Source of the DNA: Microbacterium sufflavum
GTDB taxonomy: Bacteria; Actinomycetota; Actinomycetes; Actinomycetales; Microbacteriaceae
Assembly: GCF_023101165.1 (NCBI RefSeq)
Contig: NZ_CP078076.1
Span: 2,108,001-2,172,000, forward strand
Length of the DNA stretch: 64,000 bases
Direction of reading: 5' to 3'
Numbering within the stretch: the stretch's first letter is position 1; each line of letters begins with the position of its first letter. The notes beneath the pieces were generated by a model. The model was not told the DNA's origin. It worked only from the letters and a program-made list of their open reading frames with translations, and did not search any database. Both the position numbers and the translations under genes were made by a program. Below, piece by piece: positions 8,776 to 16,545 of the stretch.

Positions 8776-9591
8776 ATGGCAACCGTGGTCGGATCGAGCG
8801 TCTCCGGACGCGTCGTCGTCATCACCGGAGGCGGCACGGGCATCGGCGCCGCCGTCGCGGAGCGCTTCGCGGCCGAGGGCGCGCACGTGGTCGTGGTCGG
8901 CCGTCGTCCCGAACCACTGCAGGAGGTCGAGCGGGCGGTCGGCGCCCTGCCGATCGTGGCGGATGCGGCCGACACCGCCTCCGCGAAGGCCGCGGTCGCC
9001 GAGGTGCTCGCGCGCTTCGGCCGCATCGACGTGCTGGTCGCGAACGCCGGCGGCCACGGCTTCTCGCCCGTCGCCGAGACCGACGACGCGAGCTGGGAGG
9101 CCGCGATCCGCGCGAACCTCACGACCGCGTTCACGATGGCCCGCGAGGCCCTGCCGGCGCTCATCGAGGCGAAGGGCCAGGTGGTGGTCGTGTCGTCGCT
9201 CGCCGGACTGTTCGCGGGGCCGTCCGTGGCCGGGTACACGGTCGGCAAGCACGCGCTGATCGGCCTCACCCGCACGCTCGCCCGCGACTACGGGCGGCAC
9301 GGGGTGCGCGTCAACGCCATCTGCCCCGGGTGGGTGCAGACGCCGATGGCCGACGAGGAGATGGACGAGTTCGCGTCGCACGCGGGTCTCGGCTCCCGCG
9401 AGGAGGCCTATGCGACGGTCACGGCCGACGTGCCGCTGCGGCGTCCGGCCCGCCCCGCGGAGATCGCCTCGGTCGTGCGCTTCCTCGGCTCGGGGGAGTC
9501 GTCGTACATCACCGGTGCCGTGATCGTCGCGGACGGCGGCTCGCACGTGGTCGACGTCCCCACGATCGCGTTCGACCACGCCGGCATGTGA
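8776..9591 (+). CDS. Short-chain dehydrogenase/reductase
   Basis: A 271-residue SDR of the classical FabG-like type. Cofactor motif TGGGTGIGAA near residue 18, NAGG around residue 90, catalytic VVSSLAG and YTVGK, and the C-terminal GAVIVADGG segment are all present, so the active site is intact. An AGGAG site precedes the ATG with suitable spacing. It is 58 nt downstream of the other SDR and on the same strand, probably one transcript ending at the hairpin 9599-9623. The substrate is unknown; the pair may serve the neighbouring permease/amidohydrolase or Liv-type uptake systems. Confidence 0.92.
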   Translation: MATVVGSSVSGRVVVITGGGTGIGAAVAERFAAEGAHVVVVGRRPEPLQEVERAVGALPIVADAADTASAKAAVAEVLARFGRIDVLVANAGGHGFSPVAETDDASWEAAIRANLTTAFTMAREALPALIEAKGQVVVVSSLAGLFAGPSVAGYTVGKHALIGLTRTLARDYGRHGVRVNAICPGWVQTPMADEEMDEFASHAGLGSREEAYATVTADVPLRRPARPAEIASVVRFLGSGESSYITGAVIVADGGSHVVDVPTIAFDHAGM

Positions 9592-9598
9592 CCCGGGG

Positions 9599-9623
9599 CG
9601 CGGCGGCGGGTGCCGTCGCCGCG
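9599..9623. terminator. Hairpin between convergent SDR and HAD genes
   Basis: CGCGGCG (9599-9605) pairs with CGCCGCG (9617-9623), and the stem can extend inward to about 11 pairs with one G-U. It lies entirely between the SDR stop (9591) and the HAD stop (9627), so it is a probable bidirectional terminator. Confidence 0.65.
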
Positions 9624-9626
9624 TCG

Positions 9627-10277
9627 TCAGCCGATGCGCAGCTCGAAGCCGTCGTCGAGGTGCGTCAGGGTCACGGCGGTGAGGTCGTCGACGTGCACGG
9701 TCGGCGCGTGCGCCCCCGCGTGCCGGCCCACCCCGACCACGCGCATGCCCGCGGCGAGCCCGGCCTGGATGCCCGCGCCGGAGTCCTCGAACACGACGCA
9801 CTCGGCCGGAGCGACGCCGAGCATGCGGGCCGCCAGCAGGAACCCCTCGGGGTCGGGCTTCGACGCCGACACGTTCTCCGCGGTCACCGCCAGCTCGGGC
9901 ACCGTCAGCCCCGCGGCCTGCATCCGGGCGGTCATGAGCGCCACGTTCGCCGAGGTCACGATCGCGTGCGGCACCGTCTCCAGCGCCGCCAGCAGCCGGT
10001 CGGCCCCGGCGATGCCGACCACGCCGTCCACGTCGCCGGCCTCGGTGGCGAGCATGATCTCGTTCTCGTGCAGGTTGATCGCGTGGTCGCGCTCGGGCAG
10101 CAGGATCGCCATGCTCTGATGGCCCTGGCGTCCGTGCACCACCCGCAGCACCGTCTCGGGGTCGAGCCCGTGCGGTTCCGCCCACGCCAGCCACAGGCGC
10201 TCCACCACGGCGGTCGAGTCGACGAGGGTGCCGTCCATGTCGAGCAGGGCGGCGCGGGCGCGGAGGATCTCGGTCAT
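9627..10277 (-). CDS. HAD-superfamily hydrolase (beta-PGM/sugar-phosphatase-like)
   Basis: A 216-residue HAD phosphatase or phosphomutase. Motif I is LLDMDGTLVDS (Asp13 nucleophile, Asp15 acid/base), motif II IVTSAN, a Lys in ASKPDPEGF and motif III VVFEDSGAGIQA with the acidic pair, and a helical C1 cap lies between. This arrangement fits the beta-phosphoglucomutase/2-deoxyglucose-6-phosphatase group. It acts on a small phosphorylated sugar or a related compound in the cytosol. It stands 29 nt downstream of the livF stop direction-wise and may be read from the Liv operon, though no functional link is obvious. Confidence 0.9.
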   Translation of the reverse strand: MTEILRARAALLDMDGTLVDSTAVVERLWLAWAEPHGLDPETVLRVVHGRQGHQSMAILLPERDHAINLHENEIMLATEAGDVDGVVGIAGADRLLAALETVPHAIVTSANVALMTARMQAAGLTVPELAVTAENVSASKPDPEGFLLAARMLGVAPAECVVFEDSGAGIQAGLAAGMRVVGVGRHAGAHAPTVHVDDLTAVTLTHLDDGFELRIG

Positions 10278-10305
10278 CCGCTCAGGCTAACCCCCGCAGC
10301 CTGTC

Positions 10306-10998
10306 TCAGCCGCCGAGGTAGGCGCGGTGCAGCAGGGCGGGGTCGTCCTGCAGCGCCTGCGGGCTGCCCTGGAACGACACCCGTCCGCCGGCCACGACCA
10401 CCGCCTCCTGCGCGAGCCCGAGGGCCAGCTGCGTGAACTGCTCCACGAGCAGCACGCCCACCCCGGACTGCGCGATGGACTGCACGATCGGCATGAGCCG
10501 CAGGAACACGACGGGGGCGAGGCCGAGCGACATCTCGTCGATCAGCAGGATCCGCGGTTTCGCGGCGAATGCCCTCGCCAGCACGACCATCTGCTGCTCG
10601 CCGCCGGAGAGCAGCGCGGTGGGGGCGTCGATGCGCTTCTCGAGCTCGGGGAACTGGGCGAGCACGGCGTCCACCTCGGCAGGGGTGCGCGCGGTGAGCG
10701 AGAGGTTCTCGCGCACGGTCAGCGACGGGAACACGGCCCGCCCCTGCTCGATGTGCACGATGCCACGGCGGGCCCTGGTCACGCGCGACAGCCGGTCGAT
10801 GGGGTCGCCGTCGAGCGTGATCGTCCCGGCCGAGTGCGGCGTCACACCCGACACCGACTCGATCAGGCTGGTCTTGCCCGCGCCGTTGGGGCCGACCAGG
10901 GCGAGCACCTCGCCGCCGGACACCCGCAGCGACACGTCGGAGATCACCGGTCCGGCGCCGCGGCTCACCGTGACGCCGTCGAGCACGAGTTCGCTCAT
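10306..10998 (-). CDS. LivF-type ABC transporter ATPase
   Basis: A 230-residue ATPase of the branched-chain amino acid (HAAT) importer family. Walker A GPNGAGKT is at 36-43, signature LLSGGEQQMVVLARA follows mid-protein, and Walker B is ILLIDEMSLGL. All catalytic motifs are intact. Its ATG overlaps the stop of the fused LivM-LivG gene by 4 nt (ATGA), indicating coupling. Together with the LivG domain it would drive uptake of a branched-chain amino acid, amide or aromatic-type solute bound by the LivK lipoprotein at 13696-14865. It is the last gene of the MoaF-SnoaL-Liv operon. Confidence 0.92.
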   Translation of the reverse strand: MSELVLDGVTVSRGAGPVISDVSLRVSGGEVLALVGPNGAGKTSLIESVSGVTPHSAGTITLDGDPIDRLSRVTRARRGIVHIEQGRAVFPSLTVRENLSLTARTPAEVDAVLAQFPELEKRIDAPTALLSGGEQQMVVLARAFAAKPRILLIDEMSLGLAPVVFLRLMPIVQSIAQSGVGVLLVEQFTQLALGLAQEAVVVAGGRVSFQGSPQALQDDPALLHRAYLGG

Positions 10999-12767
10999 GT
11001 CAGCAGCTCCGTCTCTCCCATGTACGCCTTCACGACGTCGGGGTTCGCGAGGACCTCGGCCTGCGGACCGCTCGCCAGCACGCGCCCGAAGTCGAGCACC
11101 GTGAGCGTCGGGCACACGGAGCGCACGAGGTCGAGGTCGTGTTCGATGATGATGAGCGCCACGCCGTAGCGGGCGGGCAGCTCCCGCAGCCGCGCGGCGA
11201 GCGCGAGATGCTCCTCGTGCGACAGCCCGGCGGCGGGCTCGTCGAGGATGAGCAGCCGCGGACGGGCGGCCACGTTCGCCGCGACCTCCACCAGCCGCCG
11301 CGTCCCCACGTCCACGCTCGACAGGCGGGAGCGCGCGGGCGGGCAGCCGAAGAACGCCAGCACCTCGTCGATGTCGGCCGCGGCCAGCCGGCGTCGCGCG
11401 ACGAAGCGCACGTACGCGCCCACCGTGAGCGCGGGCGGCACGCGGTCCTGCTGGAACGTGCGGCGCAGTCCGAGCCGGGCGCGCCGCGTGGGGGAGAGCC
11501 CGGCGAGGTCGCGGTCGCCGAGCAGCACCCGGCCGTCGTGCTGCGGCAGGAACCCGCTGATGGCGTCGACGAACGTGGACTTGCCCGCGCCGTTCGGCCC
11601 GATGAGACCCATGATCGACGCGGCGGGCACCGTGAACGACACGTCGTCGAGGGCCTTGAGTGCCCCGAACTGCACCGTGAGGCCGTCGACCGTGAGCACG
11701 GGCGCGCCGTCGAGGGCCGCCTCGTCGACGGTCGCGGTGGTCGTGGTGGTGATGGCGGCCGCGTCGGCGGCGGCGTCGTCGGGCAGCGCGGTGAGGTCGG
11801 CGTTCGCCGTGCGGCGGTCGGCGCGGCGGTAGATCAGGTTGCGGATGCCCTGGCCCAGGTTCGTGCCGCTGGTGAGGGCCTGCACGCCCAGCACGCCGAA
11901 CACCACGAAGCCCCAGTCCTGCGGCACGCCCCAGCGCTTGAGCAGCTCGGGCACCAGCACCCACAGGAGCCCGCCGAAGATGGCCATGTCGATCAGGTGC
12001 GCCCCCGACATGATCGCCAGCACGTACAGCGCGAGCGACTGCAGCGGCGTGAAGCTCGACGCGAACGGCAGCTGCACCTGCCCGGCGAGCAGCCCGCCGG
12101 AGATGCCGCCGAGGGCCGCCGAGACCGCGAACGCGGTGAGCTTGGCGGAGCGGACGCTCTGACCGGCCGCGGCGGTGCCGCGCTCGGAGAACGCCACGGC
12201 CTTCCAGCTCGCCCCCCAGCGGCCGCGCTGGAGGAAGAACACCCCGAGCGCGCACACCGCGAGCACGATGATGGAGAGGAAGAAGAACTGCCGGTCGTTG
12301 GAGAACAGCCCGGGGCGCTCGACCGCGATGCCGTCGGCCGATCCGGGGAACTGGATCTGCACGAGCGTCACGTCGGCGGCGGCCGCGAAGCCCAGCGTGA
12401 CCACCGCGAGGTTCACCCCGCGCAGGCGCAGCGCCGGCAGCCCGACGAGGATCCCGACGAGGCCAGCCGCGACCCCGCCGCACACGAGCCAGACGAGGAA
12501 GCCGCCCGGCGCCTGCATCACGTTCAGCAGCGACACGATCCACGCGCCGACCGCGGCGAACGTGAGCTGGCACAGGGCGATCATGCCGGCAGAGCCGGTC
12601 ACGATGCCGAGTCCGAGGATCGCGATCGCGGCGGTCACCGCGCTGATCGCGAGGAAGACGAAGTACCCGGGCAGGGCGGCGCTGAGGATCGCGCCGGCGC
12701 CGATGCCGAGGGCGGCCACGGCGAACGGCCAGGTGGTACGGAACCAGGGGCGGTCAGCGAGCGGCAT
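10995..12767 (-). CDS. Fused LivM permease-LivG ATPase
   Basis: A 590-residue fusion. Residues 1 to about 315 form a LivM-type permease with roughly ten membrane segments (LRGVNLAVVTLGFA, FTPLQSLALYVLAIMSG are family hallmarks). A Thr/Ala-rich linker (about 325-352) leads into a LivG-type ATPase with Walker A GPNGAGKS at 390-397 and Walker B LLILDEPAAGL near 505-515. The ABC signature is degenerate: SSVDVGTRRL at about 483-492 replaces the usual LSxGxxRR, whereas LivF keeps a normal LSGGEQQ. Both halves are in one uninterrupted frame, so this is a genuine fusion. The start at 12767 overlaps LivH by 14 nt. Confidence 0.92.
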   Translation of the reverse strand: MPLADRPWFRTTWPFAVAALGIGAGAILSAALPGYFVFLAISAVTAAIAILGLGIVTGSAGMIALCQLTFAAVGAWIVSLLNVMQAPGGFLVWLVCGGVAAGLVGILVGLPALRLRGVNLAVVTLGFAAAADVTLVQIQFPGSADGIAVERPGLFSNDRQFFFLSIIVLAVCALGVFFLQRGRWGASWKAVAFSERGTAAAGQSVRSAKLTAFAVSAALGGISGGLLAGQVQLPFASSFTPLQSLALYVLAIMSGAHLIDMAIFGGLLWVLVPELLKRWGVPQDWGFVVFGVLGVQALTSGTNLGQGIRNLIYRRADRRTANADLTALPDDAAADAAAITTTTTATVDEAALDGAPVLTVDGLTVQFGALKALDDVSFTVPAASIMGLIGPNGAGKSTFVDAISGFLPQHDGRVLLGDRDLAGLSPTRRARLGLRRTFQQDRVPPALTVGAYVRFVARRRLAAADIDEVLAFFGCPPARSRLSSVDVGTRRLVEVAANVAARPRLLILDEPAAGLSHEEHLALAARLRELPARYGVALIIIEHDLDLVRSVCPTLTVLDFGRVLASGPQAEVLANPDVVKAYMGETELLT

Positions 12768-13614
12768 CCCACACCTCCTTGCGCTGCGTCCAGAGCAGCA
12801 GGACGACGATGAACAGGAACGGGAGGAAGTTGCGCACGAGCGCGACCTCGTCGATCTGGGCGACGAGCCCGCCGAGCACGCCCAGCACCAGGCCGCCGAC
12901 GACGGCGAGATCGAGACGGCGGAAACCGCCGAGCAGCGCGGCGGCGGCCGCGGGGACGATCAGCATCGACAGGCTGGTGGCGTCGTTGGACTGCGAGGGC
13001 GCGACGATGATGATCGCGATCGCGCTGATCACCCCGGTCACGAACCACACCGCGATCGACAGCGGACGCGAGCGGATGCCGAGCAGCTCGGCGGTGGTGG
13101 GCCGCTCCGACAGGGCGCGCAGCTGCGTGCCCACCCTGGTGCGGCGCAGGACGACCCGCACGACCACGGCCGTGACGATCGCCATGAGCACGGTCGCGAC
13201 CGTGACCTGGCTGATCACGACACCCCCGAGGGAGAAGGCGGGACCGGCGATGATGGGCGTGAACGGCTGCGGCTTGTTGCCGAACAGGATGAACGACAGC
13301 GAGATGAGCAGCAGCAGCGGGCCCACGGTCATGGCGGAGCGCGTGGTGGTGGAGGCCTCGGAGAGCCAGGTGGCCGCGATGAAGCCGATCGCGGCGGACA
13401 GCAGCCCCGCCACCAGCACGCCCAGCACGGAGCCGAGCCAGATGGGCAGCCCGAGCTCGCGCACGAACCAGACGGCCGTGAACGCCCCGAACATGCCGGT
13501 CGCGGCCTGCGCGAAGTTCACGACGCGCACGAGCCGCGACATGAGGGTGAGACACACGCCGAGCACGGCGTAGAGGCCGCCGGCGGCGAGACCGGCGATG
13601 GCGCCTTGCAGCAT
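12754..13614 (-). CDS. LivH-type ABC transporter permease
   Basis: A 286-residue inner-membrane permease of the HAAT importer family. The N-terminus GAIAGLAAGGLYAVLGVCLTL and the RVVNFAQAATGMFGAF segment are typical of LivH, followed by LGGFRRLDLAVVGG in the C-terminal part, a region usually found near the coupling loop. About eight transmembrane helices. It is encoded downstream of livK across a gap that contains a strong hairpin (13648-13686), and it overlaps the fused LivM-LivG gene by 14 nt. It would form the heterodimeric channel with the LivM half. Confidence 0.92.
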   Translation of the reverse strand: MLQGAIAGLAAGGLYAVLGVCLTLMSRLVRVVNFAQAATGMFGAFTAVWFVRELGLPIWLGSVLGVLVAGLLSAAIGFIAATWLSEASTTTRSAMTVGPLLLLISLSFILFGNKPQPFTPIIAGPAFSLGGVVISQVTVATVLMAIVTAVVVRVVLRRTRVGTQLRALSERPTTAELLGIRSRPLSIAVWFVTGVISAIAIIIVAPSQSNDATSLSMLIVPAAAAALLGGFRRLDLAVVGGLVLGVLGGLVAQIDEVALVRNFLPFLFIVVLLLWTQRKEVWDAAR

Positions 13615-13647
13615 CAGGCGTCCTTTCTGGTGAGGGGGAGGGGTGTC

Positions 13648-13686
13648 CGACGGGCTCGGCGACCGGGCGGGTCGCCGAGCCCGTCG
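13648..13686 (-). promoter_or_regulatory. 17-bp intercistronic hairpin between livK and livH
   Basis: Arms 13648-13664 and 13670-13686 are perfectly complementary over 17 bp with a 5-nt loop (GGGCG). It follows the binding-protein gene by 9 nt and precedes livH by 33 nt. Such elements typically protect upstream mRNA or attenuate transcription so that binding protein outnumbers the membrane components; this role is inferred. Confidence 0.8.
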
Positions 13687-13695
13687 ACGCGGGGA

Positions 13696-14865
13696 CTACT
13701 CGCCGATGCGCAGCCAGTCGTCCGCGACCTTCTCCCAGGCGTTGGTGCCGGACTTCAGGATGATCGGCCAGCCCGCGGTGTTCTGCGTGCCGAAGGCGTA
13801 GGGCGTGCCCACCATCGGATTCTCGATCGGCTCCATGCTCTTCAGGGCCTCCGAGACGCTCTCGCGGGTGATGTCGCCGTCGATGCTCTTGAGCACCTCG
13901 ATGAAGTACGTCGCCGCGAGGTAGCCGCCCTGGCTGAACGAGGTGAGCGGGATGTCGTTGGCCTCCATCAGCTTCCGCCAGTCGGCGTTGATCTCGTTGT
14001 CGTCGGTGAACGGGTAGAACTCCGCGGGGACGTAGATGCCCGCACCGGCGTCGTCGATCGCGTCGGCGAAGTTCTCGCTGTACACGCTGGTGAGGTACAG
14101 CCAGGTCACGTCGTCCCAGCCCTGCGCGTTCGCGGCCTTGACCTGCCCGATCGCGTCGGGCTCGACCGGGTTGATCGCGAGGGCCTTGCAGCCCTGGTCG
14201 CGCGCCTTGACGATGTAGGGCGTGTAGTCGGACGCGCCGTACGGCACGGTGTCGTCGATGTACTTCGGCTCCTTGCCGGTGATCTCGGTCCACTTGTCGA
14301 TGGCCGCCTGATACGTGGGGCGGGTGGATCCGGCGATCTCCAGCAGGATGCAGATGTCGTCCAGGCCGAGCACTTCGGAGCCGTACTGCAGCGTGAGGGT
14401 CATGTCGTTGAACGGCCCGACGTTGGCGGGCGAGATGTTGTCGCTGTCGAAGCAGCCGGTGTCGACGCCGATGCCCGGCAGAGACAGGATGCCCTCCTGC
14501 TCGTAGTACTTGGCGTTGATCTCGCACTCGATCAGGCTCGCGGAGCCGACCAGCGCGACGGCTCCGTCGCTGCCGACGATCTCGCGCGCCGAGGCGGTTG
14601 CCGTGGCCGGATCGCCCTTGTCGTCGAGCATCTTGTAGTCGATCTTCCGGCCGTCGAGCCCGCCGTCGTCGTTGAACGCGTCGAAGACGGCCGCGGCCGC
14701 CTGCGAGGCCTCGGGGAACGTCGCCGGGCCGCTGATGGTGTTCACGGATCCGACGACGATGGGGGCGCCGTCGCCCCCGCCTGCGCCGTCCCCGCCGGCG
14801 CAGCCGGCGAGAGCGAGGGCGGCCACGGCGAGGACTGCCGCGGTGCCGGTTGCTCGTCTGTTCAT
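13696..14865 (-). CDS. LivK-type substrate-binding lipoprotein
   Basis: A 389-residue extracellular binding protein of the branched-chain amino acid family (Peripla_BP_6 type). The signal peptide ends in the lipobox LALAGC (Cys22), followed by a Gly-rich linker and IVVGSVNTISGPATFPE. The ATG at 14865 has GGAAG upstream. It is tethered to the outer face of the membrane and delivers its ligand to LivH/LivM. LivK-family proteins bind diverse compounds including aromatic acids, amides and urea, so the ligand is open. It sits downstream of a SnoaL-like and a MoaF-like gene with a 50-nt gap, and upstream of the transporter genes across a 17-bp hairpin. Confidence 0.92.
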   Translation of the reverse strand: MNRRATGTAAVLAVAALALAGCAGGDGAGGGDGAPIVVGSVNTISGPATFPEASQAAAAVFDAFNDDGGLDGRKIDYKMLDDKGDPATATASAREIVGSDGAVALVGSASLIECEINAKYYEQEGILSLPGIGVDTGCFDSDNISPANVGPFNDMTLTLQYGSEVLGLDDICILLEIAGSTRPTYQAAIDKWTEITGKEPKYIDDTVPYGASDYTPYIVKARDQGCKALAINPVEPDAIGQVKAANAQGWDDVTWLYLTSVYSENFADAIDDAGAGIYVPAEFYPFTDDNEINADWRKLMEANDIPLTSFSQGGYLAATYFIEVLKSIDGDITRESVSEALKSMEPIENPMVGTPYAFGTQNTAGWPIILKSGTNAWEKVADDWLRIGE

Positions 14866-14915
14866 GTGCTTCCTGCCTCTCGTGTTCGGTGGTGCTGTGT
14901 CGCGTTCGTGGGTGG

Positions 14916-15305
14916 TCAGTCGCGCAGCGCGCGGTTCACGAGCTCGGTGTCGGTGAACTGCTCGAAGGCGACGATCTCGCCGCCCGCCACCCGCCAGACG
15001 TGGGCGACGCGGGCGGCGAAGAAGCGCCCGGTGCGCTTGTAGGTGCCGGAGTAGGTGCCGATCCCCACCACGACGTCGCCGCCGTCGACCACCTCGTCGA
15101 TCGCGACGGTGTAGTCGTCCCACTCCTCCTGGATGCGGCCGAACACGTTCTCGGCCACCGCCTCCGGGCCGATGTAGGTGCCGGCGTAGGGGAAGCCGGC
15201 GGCCTCCGTCCACTCGATGTCGGCGGCGAACGGGGCCAGCATGCCGTCGAGGTCGCCGCGGTCGTTGGCGGCGTAGTGCTCGCGGACCAGGTCTGCATCG
15301 CTCAT
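14916..15305 (-). CDS. SnoaL/NTF2-like protein
   Basis: A 129-residue protein with the NTF2-like/SnoaL pattern: helix REHYAANDRGDLDGMLAPFAADIEW, then IGPEAVAENVFGR, and beta strands ending VWRVAGGEIVAFEQFTDT. Members are small enzymes (polyketide cyclases, isomerases, dehydratases) or binding modules with a conical pocket; no specific activity can be assigned. It lies 15 nt downstream of a MoaF-like gene and 50 nt upstream of livK, all on the same strand, so it likely acts on or binds the compound imported by the Liv system. Confidence 0.85.
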   Translation of the reverse strand: MSDADLVREHYAANDRGDLDGMLAPFAADIEWTEAAGFPYAGTYIGPEAVAENVFGRIQEEWDDYTVAIDEVVDGGDVVVGIGTYSGTYKRTGRFFAARVAHVWRVAGGEIVAFEQFTDTELVNRALRD

Positions 15306-15320
15306 CGGGGGCTCCTCGGG

Positions 15321-16109
15321 TCAGACGGGCTGCACGTCGGGGTAGGCGACGGCGCCCAGCGGGTAGATGTGGCCGCCGGCGCGGGAGTGCTCCGACTCGC
15401 CGTCGCCGTTGAGGCCCAGGAAGATGCCCGTGGTCATCAGCTGATAGCCGAGGTCGTGCAGCCACACGCTCGCGACCGCGATGCGGAACTCGCGGAAGCA
15501 GAACAGGTACAGGCCGTCGGCGAACTTCCACACGGTCGACAGGTCCATGTCGCCGTGGCCGCGCTGCACACCCTCCAGGCACTGCCAGGCGTAGCGCTGG
15601 CTCGACACGTACACGTGCTCGTACAGGTGGTGCGGGCTGTAGCGGTAGACGTTGCGCTTGCCGATCAGGTCGCGGCTGGGGCCCGGCACCTCACCCGTCG
15701 CCTCGCCCCCGTCGATCGTCGCGGCCCAGAAGTCCTGCCCGACCTGGGGCGTGCCCTCCACGGCCTCCGCGGCGATGCGGGAGCGGACGACGGTCGCGCG
15801 ACGGGTCGAGGTGCAGAACACGATCGTGAGGGCTTCGCGCTCGCGGCTGGTGAGCGGCAGGTTGACGAACACGACGTCGTCGCGCACGCGGACCGCGTCG
15901 TACGGGTCGCGGCCCGAGGCGCCGAGGCCGTCCCAGTGCGCCGACTCCTCGTCGAAGCGGAGCGCGAGGCTGCCGCCGTCGTCGAGGGTGAGCGTGAACG
16001 CGGTGCCGGCGAGTCCGGTGTTCGGCAGCCGGTACGTGTCGATGCCGGCGGCGAACTCGTCGTAGGTGCGCCACTCGTCCAGCGCGGGGTCGGCGGTGAT
16101 GTCGGTCAT
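15321..16109 (-). CDS. MoaF-like domain protein (second copy)
   Basis: A 262-residue MoaF-like protein, paralogous to 5377-6219. The shared core is LYEHVYVSSQRYAWQCLEG, GLYLFCFREFRIAVASVW and TGIFLGLNGDGES, each with a clear counterpart in the first copy. The ATG at 16109 (MTDITADPALDEW) is chosen; a GTG/ATG further upstream at 16163 would add 18 Cys/Pro-rich residues without family resemblance. It is the first gene of the SnoaL-Liv operon and lies downstream of an AraC-type regulator. As with the first copy, no molybdenum-cofactor gene is near, and the association with a different transporter type suggests a role in substrate handling rather than in cofactor synthesis. Confidence 0.8.
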   Translation of the reverse strand: MTDITADPALDEWRTYDEFAAGIDTYRLPNTGLAGTAFTLTLDDGGSLALRFDEESAHWDGLGASGRDPYDAVRVRDDVVFVNLPLTSREREALTIVFCTSTRRATVVRSRIAAEAVEGTPQVGQDFWAATIDGGEATGEVPGPSRDLIGKRNVYRYSPHHLYEHVYVSSQRYAWQCLEGVQRGHGDMDLSTVWKFADGLYLFCFREFRIAVASVWLHDLGYQLMTTGIFLGLNGDGESEHSRAGGHIYPLGAVAYPDVQPV

Positions 16110-16545
16110 GGGGGTCCTGACGTCGCACGCGGCGGGGCATCCTCGCCCCGGGCACCGCGTCATCGCGGTGCGCTTGCCTCATGCTCGATCCGGGCCCGGC
16201 AGCCGCTCAAGCGCGCGCTCCCCATCGCGCGCCGAGAGTCAACCGGCGTGCCCTCCCGGGCAAGCCCGGTGCGGTGCGTCCCGGGGTGCGCGGTGCGAGG
16301 TGCGCGGTGGGTGCGAGGTGCGGTGCGTCCCGGGGTGCGAGGTGCGAGGTGCGTCCCGGGGTGTGCGGTGGGAAAGGGGCCGGGGTGGGGGTGGGAGGCG
16401 CGTTTGTGATCCCGGATGCGGCGGGGCGGTGGGGTCGCGGAGTGCGGGGTCGGAAAGGGGCCGGAGGTGGGCCTGGGAGGCGCGTTTGTGATCCCGCACC
16501 GCCCCGCGCACCGCACCGCGCACCGCGGGCGGCGCGGGGGCGGCG
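16110..16545. other. 436-nt non-coding region rich in short G-rich repeats
   Basis: No gene is supported between the AraC regulator and the MoaF-like gene. The region contains three copies of GTGCGTCCCGGGGTG (starting 16274, 16323 and 16349), many GTGCGAG/GTGCGCG variants, and two longer 44-45-bp near-identical units (listed separately). The 3' part, rich in CGCACCGC, is complementary to the CGGTGCG-rich 5' part, so extensive long-range folding is possible. It may include the terminator of the AraC gene and the promoter of the Liv operon near 16110-16200. Confidence 0.7.
16371..16496. repeat. Pair of 44-45-bp direct repeats
   Basis: Unit 1 is 16371-16414 and unit 2 is 16452-16496. Both start GGAAAGGGGCCGG and end TGGGAGGCGCGTTTGTGATCCCG (given here only to show the shared ends); they differ by a few bases and one indel in the middle. 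The spacing is 37 nt. Two copies are too few and too close for a CRISPR array. Confidence 0.85.

Noticed and set aside
10995..12767. LivM-LivG fusion as a sequencing frameshift or read-through artefact
   Set aside because: The frame is continuous, the linker has normal codon composition, and two other permease-ATPase fusions in the window show the same architecture.
5377..16109. Molybdenum-cofactor biosynthesis locus
   Set aside because: Only MoaF-like genes are present; no moaA, moaC, moaE, mog or molybdoenzyme gene is visible.
16274..16496. Possible CRISPR array
   Set aside because: Only two 44-bp units and a few degenerate short repeats, irregular spacing, no unique spacers and no cas genes.
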